Part shown: one piece after another, positions 45,283 to 55,324 of the stretch
How positions within the stretch are numbered: the stretch's first letter is position 1
How the letters are laid out: every line of letters begins with the position of its first letter
Assembly (NCBI GenBank): GCA_002724315.1
Contig: PBOJ01000131.1
Location: forward strand, 1-64,000
Direction: 5' to 3'
Length of the DNA: 64,000 nt
Origin: Planctomycetaceae bacterium
GTDB lineage: Bacteria; Planctomycetota; Planctomycetia; Planctomycetales; Planctomycetaceae
Notes under the pieces: model-generated
What the model saw: only the letters and a program-made list of their open reading frames with translations
Databases searched by the model: none
What the model was told of the DNA's origin: nothing
Position numbers and translations under genes: made by a program

Positions 45283-47373
45283 CTACTTGGCCGCAGTTTT
45301 GGGGGTCTTGTAGCCGGGAGCGGCAACGAAGGTCACCGTGCCCTTGCCGTCGGCGGCATTCCAGATGCGGATCTCGCCGTCGTAGCTGCCCGTGGCGATC
45401 AGTTTGCTGTCGGGCGTGACGGCAACCGAGTAGACCCAGTCCTTGTGGCCGGCGAGGCTGCGGACCTGCTTGCCGTCGCCGACGGTATGGACCCGGGCGG
45501 TCTTGTCGGCACTGGAGCTGTAGACCTTTCCGTCCTTGGCCACCACCACCCGGAAGACCTCGTCGCCGAAGCCGCCGATGGCTCGGACCTGCTTGGCATC
45601 CTTGGTGTTCCAGACGCGGATGTTCTTGTCGCGTCCGCTGGTGATGACCTGGTTCCCATCGGCACTGAAGCCGACGCCGAAGACTGGCTGGCCGTGGCTG
45701 TTGAAGGTGACCAGGGAATCGCCGGTCGTGGCATCGAAGACCTTCGAGGTCTTGTCACGGCTGGCACTGGCCAGTTTCTTGCCATCGGGAGTCCAGGCAA
45801 CATCCATCACCCAGTCGGCGTGATCTTCGATGGCCAGCAACTGCTTGCCGGTGGCGAGGTCGTAGATGCGGATGGCACGGTCGGCACCGGCGGCGGCAAT
45901 TTTCTTGCCGTCGGGGCTGTAAGACACGGCGAAGACCGAGTCACCGGTCCGGACCAGATCACCCTGCAGCGATCCATCGGCGGTGGAGAAGAGCTTGATT
46001 TCACCGATCTGTCCGGGAGTTCCGGCGGCGACAGCCATCTGTTTGCCGTCGGCCGAGTAGGTGATGTCATAGACCCGCTCGGCGATGTTGGTGATCCGAC
46101 GGATCATTTTTCCGTCTGCAGGATTCCAGAGAATCACCTCGTGATAACCCGAGCTGGCCAGCTGTTTGCCATCGGGACTGAAGGCGACCGCGGTGACGGG
46201 CACCGGGACGCGATACGCCTTGGGGGGCATCGGCTGGGGCCGCTTGGGGACAATTGCAATCAGGGGGTCGTTGACGCCGACTCCGGCGTTGAGTCCCCCG
46301 CCGGTGTTGATCCACTTCTTGATCAGTTTGATCTGATCGGCCGTCAGTGGGTCGGCGTCCTTGGGCATCGAACCGTCTTCGATCAGCGCCACCAGGGTGC
46401 TGTCATCGGCCTTGCCGGCTTCGAACGACAGGCCGCTCTCGCCACCCTTGAGCGTGGCGGCGAACGAGTCGAGGTTGAGGCGACCCTTGGCGGTACGGGC
46501 ATTGTGACAGGCGACACAACGCTGGGCGAAGATCGGGGCGATCGAGTCCGAAAACGAAACCATCTTGTTGGTGGCGATCAGGACGCTCTCGTACGCCTTG
46601 GAGGCGGTGATCGAGGCCAGCGTCTGCGTTTCGAGTGTCGCTTCGGCCTTGGCCAGTGTCGGAGCGAACTTGGTGATTGCCGCTTCGGTGGTTTTCACCT
46701 TCGCGTTGGAGTCGGTGACGGTCTTCTTGGAGGCGGCGATCGTGGCGTTGGTCTTTTTCAGCGTGTCGCTGGCGGTCTTGGCCGCTGTCGCAGCCTTGGT
46801 GGCTTTGTCCATGGCGGCCTTGGCCCGCTTCTGGGCGTCGGCGAGCGCCTTGGCAGCGACCGCCGCTTCCTTGTCAGCGGCGGTCTTGGCGGCGGTGGCC
46901 TTCTTGGCCGCATCGGTCTGCGGCTTGACGTTTTTCTCGGCGGCTTTCTGGTCGTTGGTGGCCTTGGCGACGGCAGCCTTCAGCTTGGCCACCTCATCCT
47001 TCATGCCCTGGGCCTTGGCCCGCGCGGCCTTGGCCGCCGCGGCAGCGGCCTTCTGCTGGGCAGCAACCGCATCGGCCTTTTTCTTCAATTCGGCTTCCTG
47101 CAGAACGGCGATCTTGGCCGTGGCGGCCTGTTGAGCCTTCAGGGCGGCGGCGGCGTCGGAGACGGCCTTCTGAGCCTTCGCGGCACTGGCCTTGAGCTTG
47201 TTGAGTTGGGATTCAAGCTGCTTCGCCTTGGCGACGGCGGCCTTGAGTGCCTGGGCCGGAGTCGGCTTGCCTTGAGCGACGGCAGAGAGCCTGGGACCGA
47301 ACACGACGGCCAGCGACAGGATGCTGGTCAACAGGATCGGAGTGAAACGTCTGGAAGGCCGGTTGTCTCGCAT
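45283..47373 (-). CDS. Exported coiled-coil/cytochrome c/WD40 fusion protein
   Basis: A 696-residue protein. The signal peptide is residues 1-33 (AVA-Q). Residues 38-265 are an Ala/Lys-rich coiled coil. A planctomycete-type cytochrome c domain (about 272-362) follows, with one haem motif C286-V-A-C-H290 and a likely distal ligand M336 in DGSMPKDA. Seven WD40 repeats fill about 388-690 (pattern FSPDGKQLASSG, YSADGKQMAVAAG, WTPDGKKLASASRD). An AAGGGA ribosome-binding site precedes the ATG at 47373. The haem suggests redox or sensing in the periplasm. The coiled coil suggests oligomerisation or a tether. Function is unknown. Confidence 0.88.
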   Translation of the reverse strand: MRDNRPSRRFTPILLTSILSLAVVFGPRLSAVAQGKPTPAQALKAAVAKAKQLESQLNKLKASAAKAQKAVSDAAAALKAQQAATAKIAVLQEAELKKKADAVAAQQKAAAAAAKAARAKAQGMKDEVAKLKAAVAKATNDQKAAEKNVKPQTDAAKKATAAKTAADKEAAVAAKALADAQKRAKAAMDKATKAATAAKTASDTLKKTNATIAASKKTVTDSNAKVKTTEAAITKFAPTLAKAEATLETQTLASITASKAYESVLIATNKMVSFSDSIAPIFAQRCVACHNARTAKGRLNLDSFAATLKGGESGLSFEAGKADDSTLVALIEDGSMPKDADPLTADQIKLIKKWINTGGGLNAGVGVNDPLIAIVPKRPQPMPPKAYRVPVPVTAVAFSPDGKQLASSGYHEVILWNPADGKMIRRITNIAERVYDITYSADGKQMAVAAGTPGQIGEIKLFSTADGSLQGDLVRTGDSVFAVSYSPDGKKIAAAGADRAIRIYDLATGKQLLAIEDHADWVMDVAWTPDGKKLASASRDKTSKVFDATTGDSLVTFNSHGQPVFGVGFSADGNQVITSGRDKNIRVWNTKDAKQVRAIGGFGDEVFRVVVAKDGKVYSSSADKTARVHTVGDGKQVRSLAGHKDWVYSVAVTPDSKLIATGSYDGEIRIWNAADGKGTVTFVAAPGYKTPKTAAK

Positions 47374-47668
47374 GTCATTCCCTTTGATTCGATGAAGTCC
47401 GCTCTGCCGGTCGTAGGCGGAACGGTCGCCAAAGTCTTTGTCGTTTACCGGAGTTCCGCAACCGGAAATCTGTGAGAATCTCGGTGATACGGGAGAAGTT
47501 GGAAGGTTCTGCGGATGGGAGGGTTTGGGTGGGTTTCTCCAGCATCCGTGCACCGGGGGGCATTGTCAAGAGGTGCCCCGGGCAGAGAGAGACAGTTGGG
47601 ACGCTGGATACGCATTGGTAGCGCAGGGGCAGGAGTTGCTGGGCCGCGTCGAGAGAGCTCGGGGCCGT
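47374..47668 (-). promoter_or_regulatory. Upstream region of the cytochrome c/WD40 gene with a possible promoter
   Basis: This gap contains no coding pattern. On the minus strand a perfect TTGACA (47566-47571) is followed after 17 bases by GATGCT (47543-47548), a poor -10. The -35 lies in the loop of an imperfect CCGGGG/CCCCGG repeat. Nothing else is seen. Confidence 0.3.
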
Positions 47669-47684
47669 TCCGACAGTTGTCGGA
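47669..47684 (-). terminator. Short stem-loop directly after the small basic protein gene
   Basis: TCCGACAGTTGTCGGA is a perfect 7-base inverted repeat around two bases, abutting the stop codon of the 29-residue gene. No T-run follows on the minus strand, so it may be a Rho-assisted 3' end, an RNA-stabilising hairpin or chance. Confidence 0.4.
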
Positions 47685-47774
47685 CTACTTCTTGCGGTGG
47701 CGGATCTTGCTGCGCATCCGTCGCTTTTTGCGACCGATCTTGCGGCGACCCTTGCCTGATTTCTTGGTACCCAT
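47685..47774 (-). CDS. 29-residue highly basic conserved-looking protein
   Basis: A tiny reading frame of 30 codons whose product begins MGTKKSGKGRRKIGRKK and ends MRSKIRHRKK. More than half the residues are Lys or Arg, and Gly spaces the basic clusters. The pattern recalls the very small ribosome-associated proteins (bTHX, AURKAIP1/COX24-like) that planctomycetes and other bacteria encode, but I cannot assign it to one. A GAAGAG stretch seven bases upstream may serve as ribosome-binding site. It lies alone between the cytochrome/WD40 gene and the aldo-keto reductase gene. It is below usual length cut-offs. Confidence rests on composition, a clean start and stop, and the abutting hairpin. Confidence 0.65.
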   Translation of the reverse strand: MGTKKSGKGRRKIGRKKRRMRSKIRHRKK

Positions 47775-48020
47775 GAAGACTCTTCGCGAGGGTTGTGTCC
47801 GTCACGCTTCCGGGCTCGGTGGCATGTCCACCCCCGCCCGCAAACCGGGACTCTAGCAGGACCGGGCATGTCGTTCAACTGCCCCACGCTAACACTTCCA
47901 GCAACCTCGCATGGCGGAAAACGCCGTTGGGGATCGTTATCATGGTGGCTTCCCGGTCACAGAACGGTTGACGACCCGGGACAACATGGCAGGCCAAATG
48001 GGAAATACGGGGCGACGACG

Positions 48021-49025
48021 ATGAAATACCGACTGTTGGGACGGACCGGATTGCGGGTCTCGGAGATCTGCCTGGGGACGATGATGTTCGGAGGCCGGAC
48101 CGATGAAGCTCACTCCATCGAGATCATCTCGAAGGCGATCGACAGCGGGATCAACTTCATCGACACGGCCGACATCTACAACGCGGGGGTGTCCGAAGAG
48201 ATCACCGGCCGCGCGATCGCCGATCGACGTGACCAGGTGATCCTGGCCACCAAGGGCCGCAATCCCATGGGAGAGGGCGTCAACGACAAGGGGACCAGTC
48301 GCGGGTATCTCATGCGAGCACTGGAGGAGAGCCTCCGGCGTTTGGGCACCGACCACATCGATCTCTATTACGTTCACTCACCCGACTACGACACGCCGAT
48401 GGAGGAGACCCTGCGGGCCCTGGACGACATGGTCCGCTCAGGAAAAGTTCGTTACATCGCCTGTTCGAACTTCCGGGCATGGTACCTGGCGTTGGCACTG
48501 GGGATCAGCGACAAGAACGGGCTGGAGCGATTTTCTTGCCTCCAGCCGCTCTACAACATCGTCAATCGCGACATCGAGGTGGAGGTCTTGCCGCTGTGTC
48601 GTGACCAGCAACTGGGAGTGGTCAGTTACAGCGGACTGGCTCGCGGGATCCTGACGGGAAAGTACGCGACGTTCGGAGAGTATCCCGAAGGGTCTCGGGC
48701 TTCGTTGGACGATCCGCGGATGGTTCAGGCGGAACTCCGTGAGGCGAGCATCGTTGTCAGCCAGCAGCTCAAGGAGCACTGCGACGGCCGGGGCACCCCC
48801 TGCAGCCATTTTGCGCTGGCCTGGTGTCTGGCCAACCCGATCCTCACCTCGGTGATCATCGGGCCACGGACAATGGAGCAGTTCGATGACAATCTTGGCT
48901 GCCTCGACGTCGAGTGGACCGACGAGGACGAGGCGGTGGTCGACGCGCTGGTGCCGCCGGGTGAACACTCCGGTTCCGGATTCCAGGACGCGGCCTACCC
49001 GATCACCGGACGTGGGCGAGGTTGA
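48021..49025 (+). CDS. Aldo/keto reductase
   Basis: A 334-residue AKR beginning MKYRLLGRTGLRVSEICLGTMMFGG. The catalytic tetrad is D51, Y53, K78 and H119, all in their usual motifs (DTADIYN, LATKGR, YYVHSPD). The C-terminal NADPH-site region contains VIIGPRTMEQ. This subgroup (AKR11/12-like, YhdN/Tas type) reduces a range of aldehydes, so the substrate is not predictable. The ATG at 48021 is preferred because the 76 residues upstream are not family-like. It abuts the convergent multihaem cytochrome gene with no gap. Confidence 0.9.
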   Translation: MKYRLLGRTGLRVSEICLGTMMFGGRTDEAHSIEIISKAIDSGINFIDTADIYNAGVSEEITGRAIADRRDQVILATKGRNPMGEGVNDKGTSRGYLMRALEESLRRLGTDHIDLYYVHSPDYDTPMEETLRALDDMVRSGKVRYIACSNFRAWYLALALGISDKNGLERFSCLQPLYNIVNRDIEVEVLPLCRDQQLGVVSYSGLARGILTGKYATFGEYPEGSRASLDDPRMVQAELREASIVVSQQLKEHCDGRGTPCSHFALAWCLANPILTSVIIGPRTMEQFDDNLGCLDVEWTDEDEAVVDALVPPGEHSGSGFQDAAYPITGRGRG

Positions 49026-51053
49026 TCATTCGTAGATTTCGACCAAGCGGTCGTCCCGCAACCGGAGCAACTTGTCGAGTCGTTTCTGGTCGAGTTGTCC
49101 ATCGGGTCGGCTGAGAACCTGAGGCCGGCCTGGAACGGCCCGGCCCGGGGAACCGAGCAGTTTTCGGATCACCATCCGGCGGTGTTCGGCGGTGCCGTCG
49201 AAGTCGTAGTCAAATTTCGTGACTCCCGGCACCGCCTTCAGGCTCTGCCACCCGACCCAGCGGACCGCCGGGTAGGGGTCGTCGAGAACGTGGGCCAGCC
49301 GGGGAACGATCCAGTCGGTCCCCAGTTCTTTCCCCGACGCCCGGATGGCGGGGCCCCAGCCGAAGTGCCAGGCGGCAATCACCCTCTGGCCCGCGTCGCC
49401 GGTCAACAGCCAGCCAAGCGCCGCCGAGACGGCGTTCGGATCCGATTCGGACAATTTCACTCGTGGCTGGTCGTACCACCGGGTGAGATGTTCGGAGGTC
49501 CATCCGAGGGTGCGGTCGAGATGGCAGAGGTTGCAGGCGTTGGGGCGGGTGTTGGGTCCGGTGGCTGTGACTCGGGGGCTGTCGATCTGGTGTGAACGGA
49601 TTGCCTTGAACAGTGCGTAACTGGTGTGCGGCATGTGGCAGTTGTAGCACCGGCTGCCGTCGCCCTTGGCCCGGTGATGGGTGTGGGCTTCGAGCGCTGC
49701 GGTCTGGCGGAACTTCGGGTGGCAGGTTGTGCAGGAGGCATTCGACGTTGCCGCGGGAATCAACTGGTCGTTGGCCGGCGCGTTGTGCATTGAGTGGCAC
49801 GAGAGACAGGACATCTGTCGCGAGTGATCCCCGGTGCCGGCGGGGACCTGGTAGCAGGGTGACCCGAGCAGGCCGTTGTACTCCCGTCCCCCGCTGCGGC
49901 AGTTGCCGTCGGCCCAGAAGCGAAACTGGTTACCCGGGAATCCGTCGTCGAGTTTCAGGAAGCGGGCGAATTGATCGAGATCGTCGCCGGGCCGGTAGGC
50001 CAGGCCGGTCTTGAGAAAGTTGCGGCTTCCCTCCGAGTCGTTGTCATGGTTGACCATGTGGCTGTGGCATTGGCCACAGACCTGGGAGGTCAGTCGCGGC
50101 GTGGTTTTGGCGGGATTGACCACATGGTGGATCGGTGGCTTGTCCGGAGTGTCGCCGGTGACATGCTGCTTGAGCCGGCGGCCGAGGTCCTGGTATTTCC
50201 TCACGTGGTCCTCGGCCGGACCGTGGCACGATTCGCAGGCGATCCCGATCTCACCGACACGAGTCTTCGAGAAGATGTTCTGCGGCGGTGGGCCGAGTCC
50301 GGGTTCCCCCCCGGTTGTGTGGCAGTGGATGCACTGGTGGTTCCAGGTGCGGAAGTGAGAGAGTGGCGGCTTGTCGGGTGGTTGCAGAAACACGTCGTTG
50401 CGATGGACCCAGCGGGCTTCACCGATGTGGAACCGCCACGGGAACTGCCAGAGTTCGCCGGTTCGGTCGCTGGTGATCCAGAAGACCTGGAAGTGATGCG
50501 AACCGGTCGTTAGCATCACCCGCCTTTCGGATCGAGGTGGCTCGTCGACGGCCAGGGCTTCGGGAATTCCAGCCGCCTGGGCCTTGTCCCACTCGGGATT
50601 GACCATATCGACCCAGAATTCGTCGTCTCGTCGCGACAGCCTGGCGGATTGGCCGTGAGTTTCGAGCTGATGACGGTCGTCGAAATCCTGCCGGGCTCCG
50701 GGGACAACTGTCGACGGCGTGGCCACCTGGGTCATCGTGCGGTGGTAGGTCTTGTGCCAACTGGCGTATTCGCCCGGGTGGCAGCTGCGACAGGTCTGTG
50801 ACGAGACATATCCTCGGTCATCGGACCGCGGTGGGATGTAGGTCTCGGCGAGGACGTCAGGGGGTGCGGAGGCGAGGGTCCAGTAGAGCGTGCCGAGTCC
50901 GAAGGAGGCCAGGGGGATCAGGAGCAGCCCTGGCGTCTGCCAGGGGGCCGGCAGGACGCGCCGCGTCAGGACAGTGGTCACCGCGGTCACAATCAACAGC
51001 AACAGCAGTTCGGCCAAGGGCAACCGGGCCAGGTGTTCAACGACGTCGGGCAT
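49026..51053 (-). CDS. Membrane-anchored octahaem c-type cytochrome
   Basis: A 675-residue protein with two N-terminal transmembrane helices (about 12-30 and 42-60) and then eight CxxCH haem motifs: CRSCH (88-92), CIHCH, CESCH, CGQCH, CLSCH, CTTCH, CYNCH and CNLCH. The last 120 residues are haem-free and contain a HEAT-like element (LAHVLDDPYPAVRWVGWQSL). Planctomycetes carry many such proteins with cytochrome_c554-like cores. It probably transfers electrons on the outer face of the cytoplasmic membrane. Partners are unknown; no quinol oxidase or nitrite reductase gene is adjacent. Confidence 0.9.
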   Translation of the reverse strand: MPDVVEHLARLPLAELLLLLIVTAVTTVLTRRVLPAPWQTPGLLLIPLASFGLGTLYWTLASAPPDVLAETYIPPRSDDRGYVSSQTCRSCHPGEYASWHKTYHRTMTQVATPSTVVPGARQDFDDRHQLETHGQSARLSRRDDEFWVDMVNPEWDKAQAAGIPEALAVDEPPRSERRVMLTTGSHHFQVFWITSDRTGELWQFPWRFHIGEARWVHRNDVFLQPPDKPPLSHFRTWNHQCIHCHTTGGEPGLGPPPQNIFSKTRVGEIGIACESCHGPAEDHVRKYQDLGRRLKQHVTGDTPDKPPIHHVVNPAKTTPRLTSQVCGQCHSHMVNHDNDSEGSRNFLKTGLAYRPGDDLDQFARFLKLDDGFPGNQFRFWADGNCRSGGREYNGLLGSPCYQVPAGTGDHSRQMSCLSCHSMHNAPANDQLIPAATSNASCTTCHPKFRQTAALEAHTHHRAKGDGSRCYNCHMPHTSYALFKAIRSHQIDSPRVTATGPNTRPNACNLCHLDRTLGWTSEHLTRWYDQPRVKLSESDPNAVSAALGWLLTGDAGQRVIAAWHFGWGPAIRASGKELGTDWIVPRLAHVLDDPYPAVRWVGWQSLKAVPGVTKFDYDFDGTAEHRRMVIRKLLGSPGRAVPGRPQVLSRPDGQLDQKRLDKLLRLRDDRLVEIYE

Positions 51054-51120
51054 GGCAACCCTCAGAATAGGTTGGCATACGGGCGGGTGGCAACGGAAGT
51101 TTGAGCAGCAACGGAGTGGC

Positions 51121-51618
51121 TCAGAGCCCGCCCAACTGTCGGACGGCCTCGTAGACCACCGCGGTGGCGGTGCTGGCCAGGTTGAGGCTGCGGACTTCCG
51201 GGTGCATCGGAAGACTCAGCGTCCGCGCGGCGTGGGTTTCGAGCATCGCCGCGGGCAGGCCTCGGGTCTCGCTGCCCAGAACGAGCACGTCGCCAGGCTG
51301 GAACGACGCTTCCCACACTCTGTGGCGTCCCGATTTTGTCAGGAACCACATCGGGCGGTCGCCGAGACGTTCGAGCAACACGGACCAGTTTTCGACCGCT
51401 TCCCATTCGACCTGTGGCCAGTAGTCCATGCCGGCCCGTCGCAGGTGTTTTTCGCTGAGCCGAAAACCCAGTGGGCGGACCAGCCACAGCTTGGCGCCGA
51501 CGGCCAGGCAGGTGCGGCCGATGTTTCCGGTGTTTTGCGGAATGTCGGGTTGGTGAAGCACGACGTGCAGCAGCGGTGAGGAACGCCGGCCAGTCGGTTC
51601 GGAGACCGTCTCGGACAT
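51121..51618 (-). CDS. trmL: tRNA (cytidine(34)-2'-O)-methyltransferase
   Basis: A 165-residue SPOUT-class enzyme that methylates the wobble base of leucine tRNAs. Motifs are VVLHQPDIPQNTGNIGRTC near residue 20, VLVLGSETRGLP near 111 and LPMHPEVRSLNLASTATAVVYEA near 136, the trefoil-knot SAM site. Length is normal (about 155-165). It follows ileS on the same strand with only six bases between, so the two tRNA-related genes are probably co-transcribed. Confidence 0.93.
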   Translation of the reverse strand: MSETVSEPTGRRSSPLLHVVLHQPDIPQNTGNIGRTCLAVGAKLWLVRPLGFRLSEKHLRRAGMDYWPQVEWEAVENWSVLLERLGDRPMWFLTKSGRHRVWEASFQPGDVLVLGSETRGLPAAMLETHAARTLSLPMHPEVRSLNLASTATAVVYEAVRQLGGL

Positions 51619-51624
51619 CTCGGA

Positions 51625-54600
51625 CTACTCTGTGGTTGCGATCCAGACCTGGATCGTCACCGAGCCGGTCTTCACTTCCCGGGCCCCGTTGGCCGGAACC
51701 GTTTGGGAACTTTCGATCGTGTCGGCGAGCGTTTCGCCTCGAATCGTTTCGGCCCACTCCTGGATCGCTCGTTCCGCTTCGGGGTCATCGGCGAGGTAGC
51801 CCAGTCGGATGCGATCTTCGATCTCGAGTCCCGAATCCTTCCGCAGCTGCTGCACGCCACGGATGCAGTCCCGAGCCATTCCCTCGCGGAGCAATTCGTC
51901 TGAGAGGATTGTCGAGAGGGCGACCTGCACGTCGTGATCGTCGCCGCAGATCCAGTCACTGGACTGTTCGGTTTCGGTCAGCACGTCTTCGGGCAGCAGC
52001 GACACGTCCTGGCCATCGAAATTGAGTGTGACGACCTGCCCGTCACGGAGCGGGGCGAGCTGTTCGGGATCGATCTCGGGCAGCTGTTGCCGGATGGTTC
52101 CCAGCAATTGGCCGTACTTGGGGCCCAGTGTCTTGAGGTTGGGTTTGTAGACGTAGCGGACCAGCTCGTCGAGTGATTCGCAGGCGGTGACCTGCTTGAC
52201 GTTCAGCTCGTCTGCGATCACCTCGGCCAGTTGCTCGACGGCTTCCAGTTCTGCGGGATTGGCTGTCGAAAACCGCAATTCCGGTAGCGGTTGCCGGACC
52301 CGCTGGTTGGATTCGTCGCGGAGCCGGTGGCCCAGGCGGACGATTTGCTGTGCGGTGGCCATCCTCTGGTTGAGTTCCGGGTCGAGCAGAGTTGGGTCGG
52401 CCTGGGGGTATTCGGTCAGATGCACACTGTCGTCACGGTCGGGGTCGTTTCCGATGACGAGGTTGCGGTACATCCGCTCGGCCAGGAACGGGATCATCGG
52501 GGCAACGAGTTGCGAGAGCGTGACCAGCACACTGTGCAGTGTCTGGTAGGCGGCCAGCTTGTCCCGGCCGCCATCGCCGGTGTCCTCGTCACGCGATCGC
52601 CAGAACCGTCGTCGGTTACGGCGGATGTACCAATTGGAGAGGTCGTCGATCAGGGCAGCGGTGGCCCGGCAGGCCTCGGCCGCGTTGAACTCCGAGAGCG
52701 ACTCGTGGCAGGTGGTGATCAGGGCCTGGAGGTTGGAGAGGATCCAACGATCCATCTCGGGACGTTCGCTGACGGGGATCGCTTTGCTGGTCGGGTCGAA
52801 TTCGTCGAGCCGCGCGTAGTTGACCAGAAAGGCGTAGGAATTCCATAGGGGGATCAACAGCTGACGTCGGACCTCGTCGGCGGGCCGACTGGTCACCTGG
52901 CAGGTTGGCACGCCCTCGGCCGTTTGGTCCATCGGTCCGTCGGGGGTCTCGATGGTGACCGGCTGGTCGGGGTGACGGGTGCCGAATCTCAGGTCGATCG
53001 CGGGATTCTGGGCCAGGTACATCCACCTCATGGTGTCCACGCCCAGCTGCTCGGCCGCCTCCTCGAACCAGATGGCCGTCCCGTCGGACTTGTGCATCGG
53101 CTGTCCGGACTCGTTCATCACCAGCCGGTGTCCCAGCAGGTTCCGGAAGGGGGGCGAGTTGTCCATCATCGTGGCCATCGCCAGCATGGCGTAGAACCAA
53201 TTGCGGAACTGTCCGGGGAAGCATTCGGTCACGAAGTCCGCCGGGTACTGTTCGGCCCAGGACTGGCGATCGGAGTTGTACTGCATCGTCGAGAACGGAA
53301 CGATGCCGGCATCGAGCCACGGGTTGCCGACATCGGGGATTCTCGACATCACGTTGCCGGTCTCGGGGTGGGCGATCTTGACGCCGTCGATCCAGGGCCG
53401 GTGTGGTGTGTGTCCGTCGAAGTCGTCCCAGCCTTCGACGGCGCGTTCGCGAAGTTCCTCGAGCGAGCCGATCACCTCGAAGTCCCCGGTCTCCTCATCA
53501 ACCCAGATCGGCAGAGCCAGGCCCCAGAAACGTTTCTTGGAGATCATCCAGTCCCGCATGTTGGTCAGCCATTCCAGCTCGCGACTCTCACCGTCGACGG
53601 CCTCGGGCAACCAGCGGATCTGGCGGGTGACCTCTTTGATCTCCTCCCGCCAGTCCATGTTGATGAACCACTCGTCGACGAGGCGAAACACCAGTTCGTC
53701 GCCGGTGCGCCAGCAGTGCGGGTAGATGTGGGGATACGCTTCGGTGGCGACCAGCAGTTGCTGTTCCCCGAGTCGGTCAAAAACGGCCTGGCGGACATCG
53801 GGATCGGTCGCTTCCCGCCCGGTCAGGAAGCCGAACTCCTCGGTGAACCGTCCGTCTTCTCCCAGGGGAGCCAGGGCAACCAGCCCGTTGTCTCGTCCCA
53901 GGTGGAAGTCCACATCGCCACATCCGGGCGCGATATGGACAATCCCGGTTCCCTCGCCGGCGACGACATGAGGACTCCCCTTGCTGTCGCGGCCGCCGTC
54001 GATCACCCGGTGGCTGTCGGCCGCCGTCACCTCGGACAGGTCCTCGGCCGCAGGCAGGCCCCCGGGGGCCTGCTGGGCAGGCAGGTCGTCGAAGGGGCCA
54101 CGATAGGGGCGTCCGACCAGTTCGGCCCCCTTCAGCGTCCGTTCCACCTCGTATCCGCCCTGTTCCTTGAACAGTTGGGCGATTGTCTTGAGCTTGGGCA
54201 CTTCCTCGGGCCAGCCCCATTCGGGACGGCCAAATCCCTCGCGGAACTCCCGATCCAGACGGGCAAACTCCAGGTTGTCGGCAGCGAAGTAGTAGATCGC
54301 ACCGTCGCGTTTGGCTCGCAACCGGACATAGTCCAGATCGGGATTGACGGCGCAGGCGACGTTGGCCGCGAGTGTCCAGGGGGTGGTGGTCCAGATCAAC
54401 AGGAATTCGTTTTCGGCGTCGGTCAGCGGGAACCGCACGAAGACGCTCTCGTGAACGCTCAGCCGTCGACCGTCGGCGACCTCCATCTGGCTGTAGGCGC
54501 TGCCGCCCCGGCCCGACCAGGGCATCACGTCGTGACCGCGGTAGAGTTTCTCCCGGGTGAAGCACTTCTTGAGAAACGCCCAGATTGTCTCGTTGTTTTC

Positions 54601-55218
54601 GGTCGAGAAGGTGAAGTAGCTGCCGCCCCATTCGGGGTTGCCCAGCCGAGCGACCAGTTGGTGAGCCGGCCCGCTGACGGTTTCGCCCCGCGGGGTTTCG
54701 ATGGTCACTTCCTGGTCTGTGCCGATCGTCTCGGCAAGTCGGGCCAGGGTGGCCGGTGTGTCCCAGTCCATCCAGTAACCCAGGCGAACCGACTGCTCGG
54801 TCTGCCGGGCGGCGAATCTCAGCACCCGACGCTTGCACTCGGTGACGAACCGGTCGATGCCGAATTCGTGAACGTCGTTCTTGGTCGCCAGTCCCAGGTC
54901 CCGTTCGACCTCGACTTCGACCCAGAGCCCCTGGCAATCGAAGCCGTTCTGGTATCGCAGCCGGTGGCCGGTCATCGCCCGGTACCGCTGGTAGACATCC
55001 TTGTAGGCGCGGCCCCAGGCGTGATGGACGCCCATCGGATTGTTGGCGGTGATCGGTCCGTCGAGAAAGCTCCACAACGGGCCGTCGGCGTTCTTTTCGT
55101 TGAGGCGTTCGAAGACCCGTCGTTCGGTCCAGAACTTCAGCACGTCGTGTTCGCCGCGGACGAATGCCGCGTCGGACACTTTCTGGAAGTGATCGGATGA
55201 GGAGGGCTGCTCGGGCAT
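51625..55218 (-). CDS. ileS: Isoleucyl-tRNA synthetase-like class I tRNA ligase
   Basis: A 1197-residue class I synthetase with the IleS domain order: Rossmann fold, editing insertion (about 190-410, including [21 protein letters not shown]), catalytic core, anticodon-binding helices and a C-terminal domain. The signature motifs are unusual. The HIGH position reads P-M62-G-V-H65-H, and the KMSKS position reads M708-H-K-S-D712-[16 protein letters not shown] replaces the usual GWDCHGLPVE. From memory, a clade of such enzymes occurs in several phyla and is annotated isoleucine-tRNA ligase; activity is not demonstrated by sequence alone. Whether a second canonical IleS exists elsewhere cannot be seen. 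trmL lies downstream. Confidence 0.8.
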   Translation of the reverse strand: MPEQPSSSDHFQKVSDAAFVRGEHDVLKFWTERRVFERLNEKNADGPLWSFLDGPITANNPMGVHHAWGRAYKDVYQRYRAMTGHRLRYQNGFDCQGLWVEVEVERDLGLATKNDVHEFGIDRFVTECKRRVLRFAARQTEQSVRLGYWMDWDTPATLARLAETIGTDQEVTIETPRGETVSGPAHQLVARLGNPEWGGSYFTFSTENNETIWAFLKKCFTREKLYRGHDVMPWSGRGGSAYSQMEVADGRRLSVHESVFVRFPLTDAENEFLLIWTTTPWTLAANVACAVNPDLDYVRLRAKRDGAIYYFAADNLEFARLDREFREGFGRPEWGWPEEVPKLKTIAQLFKEQGGYEVERTLKGAELVGRPYRGPFDDLPAQQAPGGLPAAEDLSEVTAADSHRVIDGGRDSKGSPHVVAGEGTGIVHIAPGCGDVDFHLGRDNGLVALAPLGEDGRFTEEFGFLTGREATDPDVRQAVFDRLGEQQLLVATEAYPHIYPHCWRTGDELVFRLVDEWFINMDWREEIKEVTRQIRWLPEAVDGESRELEWLTNMRDWMISKKRFWGLALPIWVDEETGDFEVIGSLEELRERAVEGWDDFDGHTPHRPWIDGVKIAHPETGNVMSRIPDVGNPWLDAGIVPFSTMQYNSDRQSWAEQYPADFVTECFPGQFRNWFYAMLAMATMMDNSPPFRNLLGHRLVMNESGQPMHKSDGTAIWFEEAAEQLGVDTMRWMYLAQNPAIDLRFGTRHPDQPVTIETPDGPMDQTAEGVPTCQVTSRPADEVRRQLLIPLWNSYAFLVNYARLDEFDPTSKAIPVSERPEMDRWILSNLQALITTCHESLSEFNAAEACRATAALIDDLSNWYIRRNRRRFWRSRDEDTGDGGRDKLAAYQTLHSVLVTLSQLVAPMIPFLAERMYRNLVIGNDPDRDDSVHLTEYPQADPTLLDPELNQRMATAQQIVRLGHRLRDESNQRVRQPLPELRFSTANPAELEAVEQLAEVIADELNVKQVTACESLDELVRYVYKPNLKTLGPKYGQLLGTIRQQLPEIDPEQLAPLRDGQVVTLNFDGQDVSLLPEDVLTETEQSSDWICGDDHDVQVALSTILSDELLREGMARDCIRGVQQLRKDSGLEIEDRIRLGYLADDPEAERAIQEWAETIRGETLADTIESSQTVPANGAREVKTGSVTIQVWIATTE

Positions 55219-55324
55219 GGTCGAGCCGGCTGGGAGAATGCGCGCGAGAGGCTACTGTATGGGGTGATTTGGCCTTGGGGCAAGACCGGGTAGCGGTGGC
55301 CATCGCTGGTGTGGGTCGATCCGG

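Noticed and set aside
45445-47475. Plus-strand open frame of 676 codons rich in Gly, Asp and Val
   Set aside because: It mirrors the repetitive cytochrome/WD40 gene on the other strand; its repeats are the reverse complement of Ala/Lys and WD40 codons.
52924-55200. Plus-strand open frame of 758 codons
   Set aside because: It lies antisense to the ileS-like gene, has no domain pattern or ribosome-binding site, and is a by-product of high GC with few stop codons.
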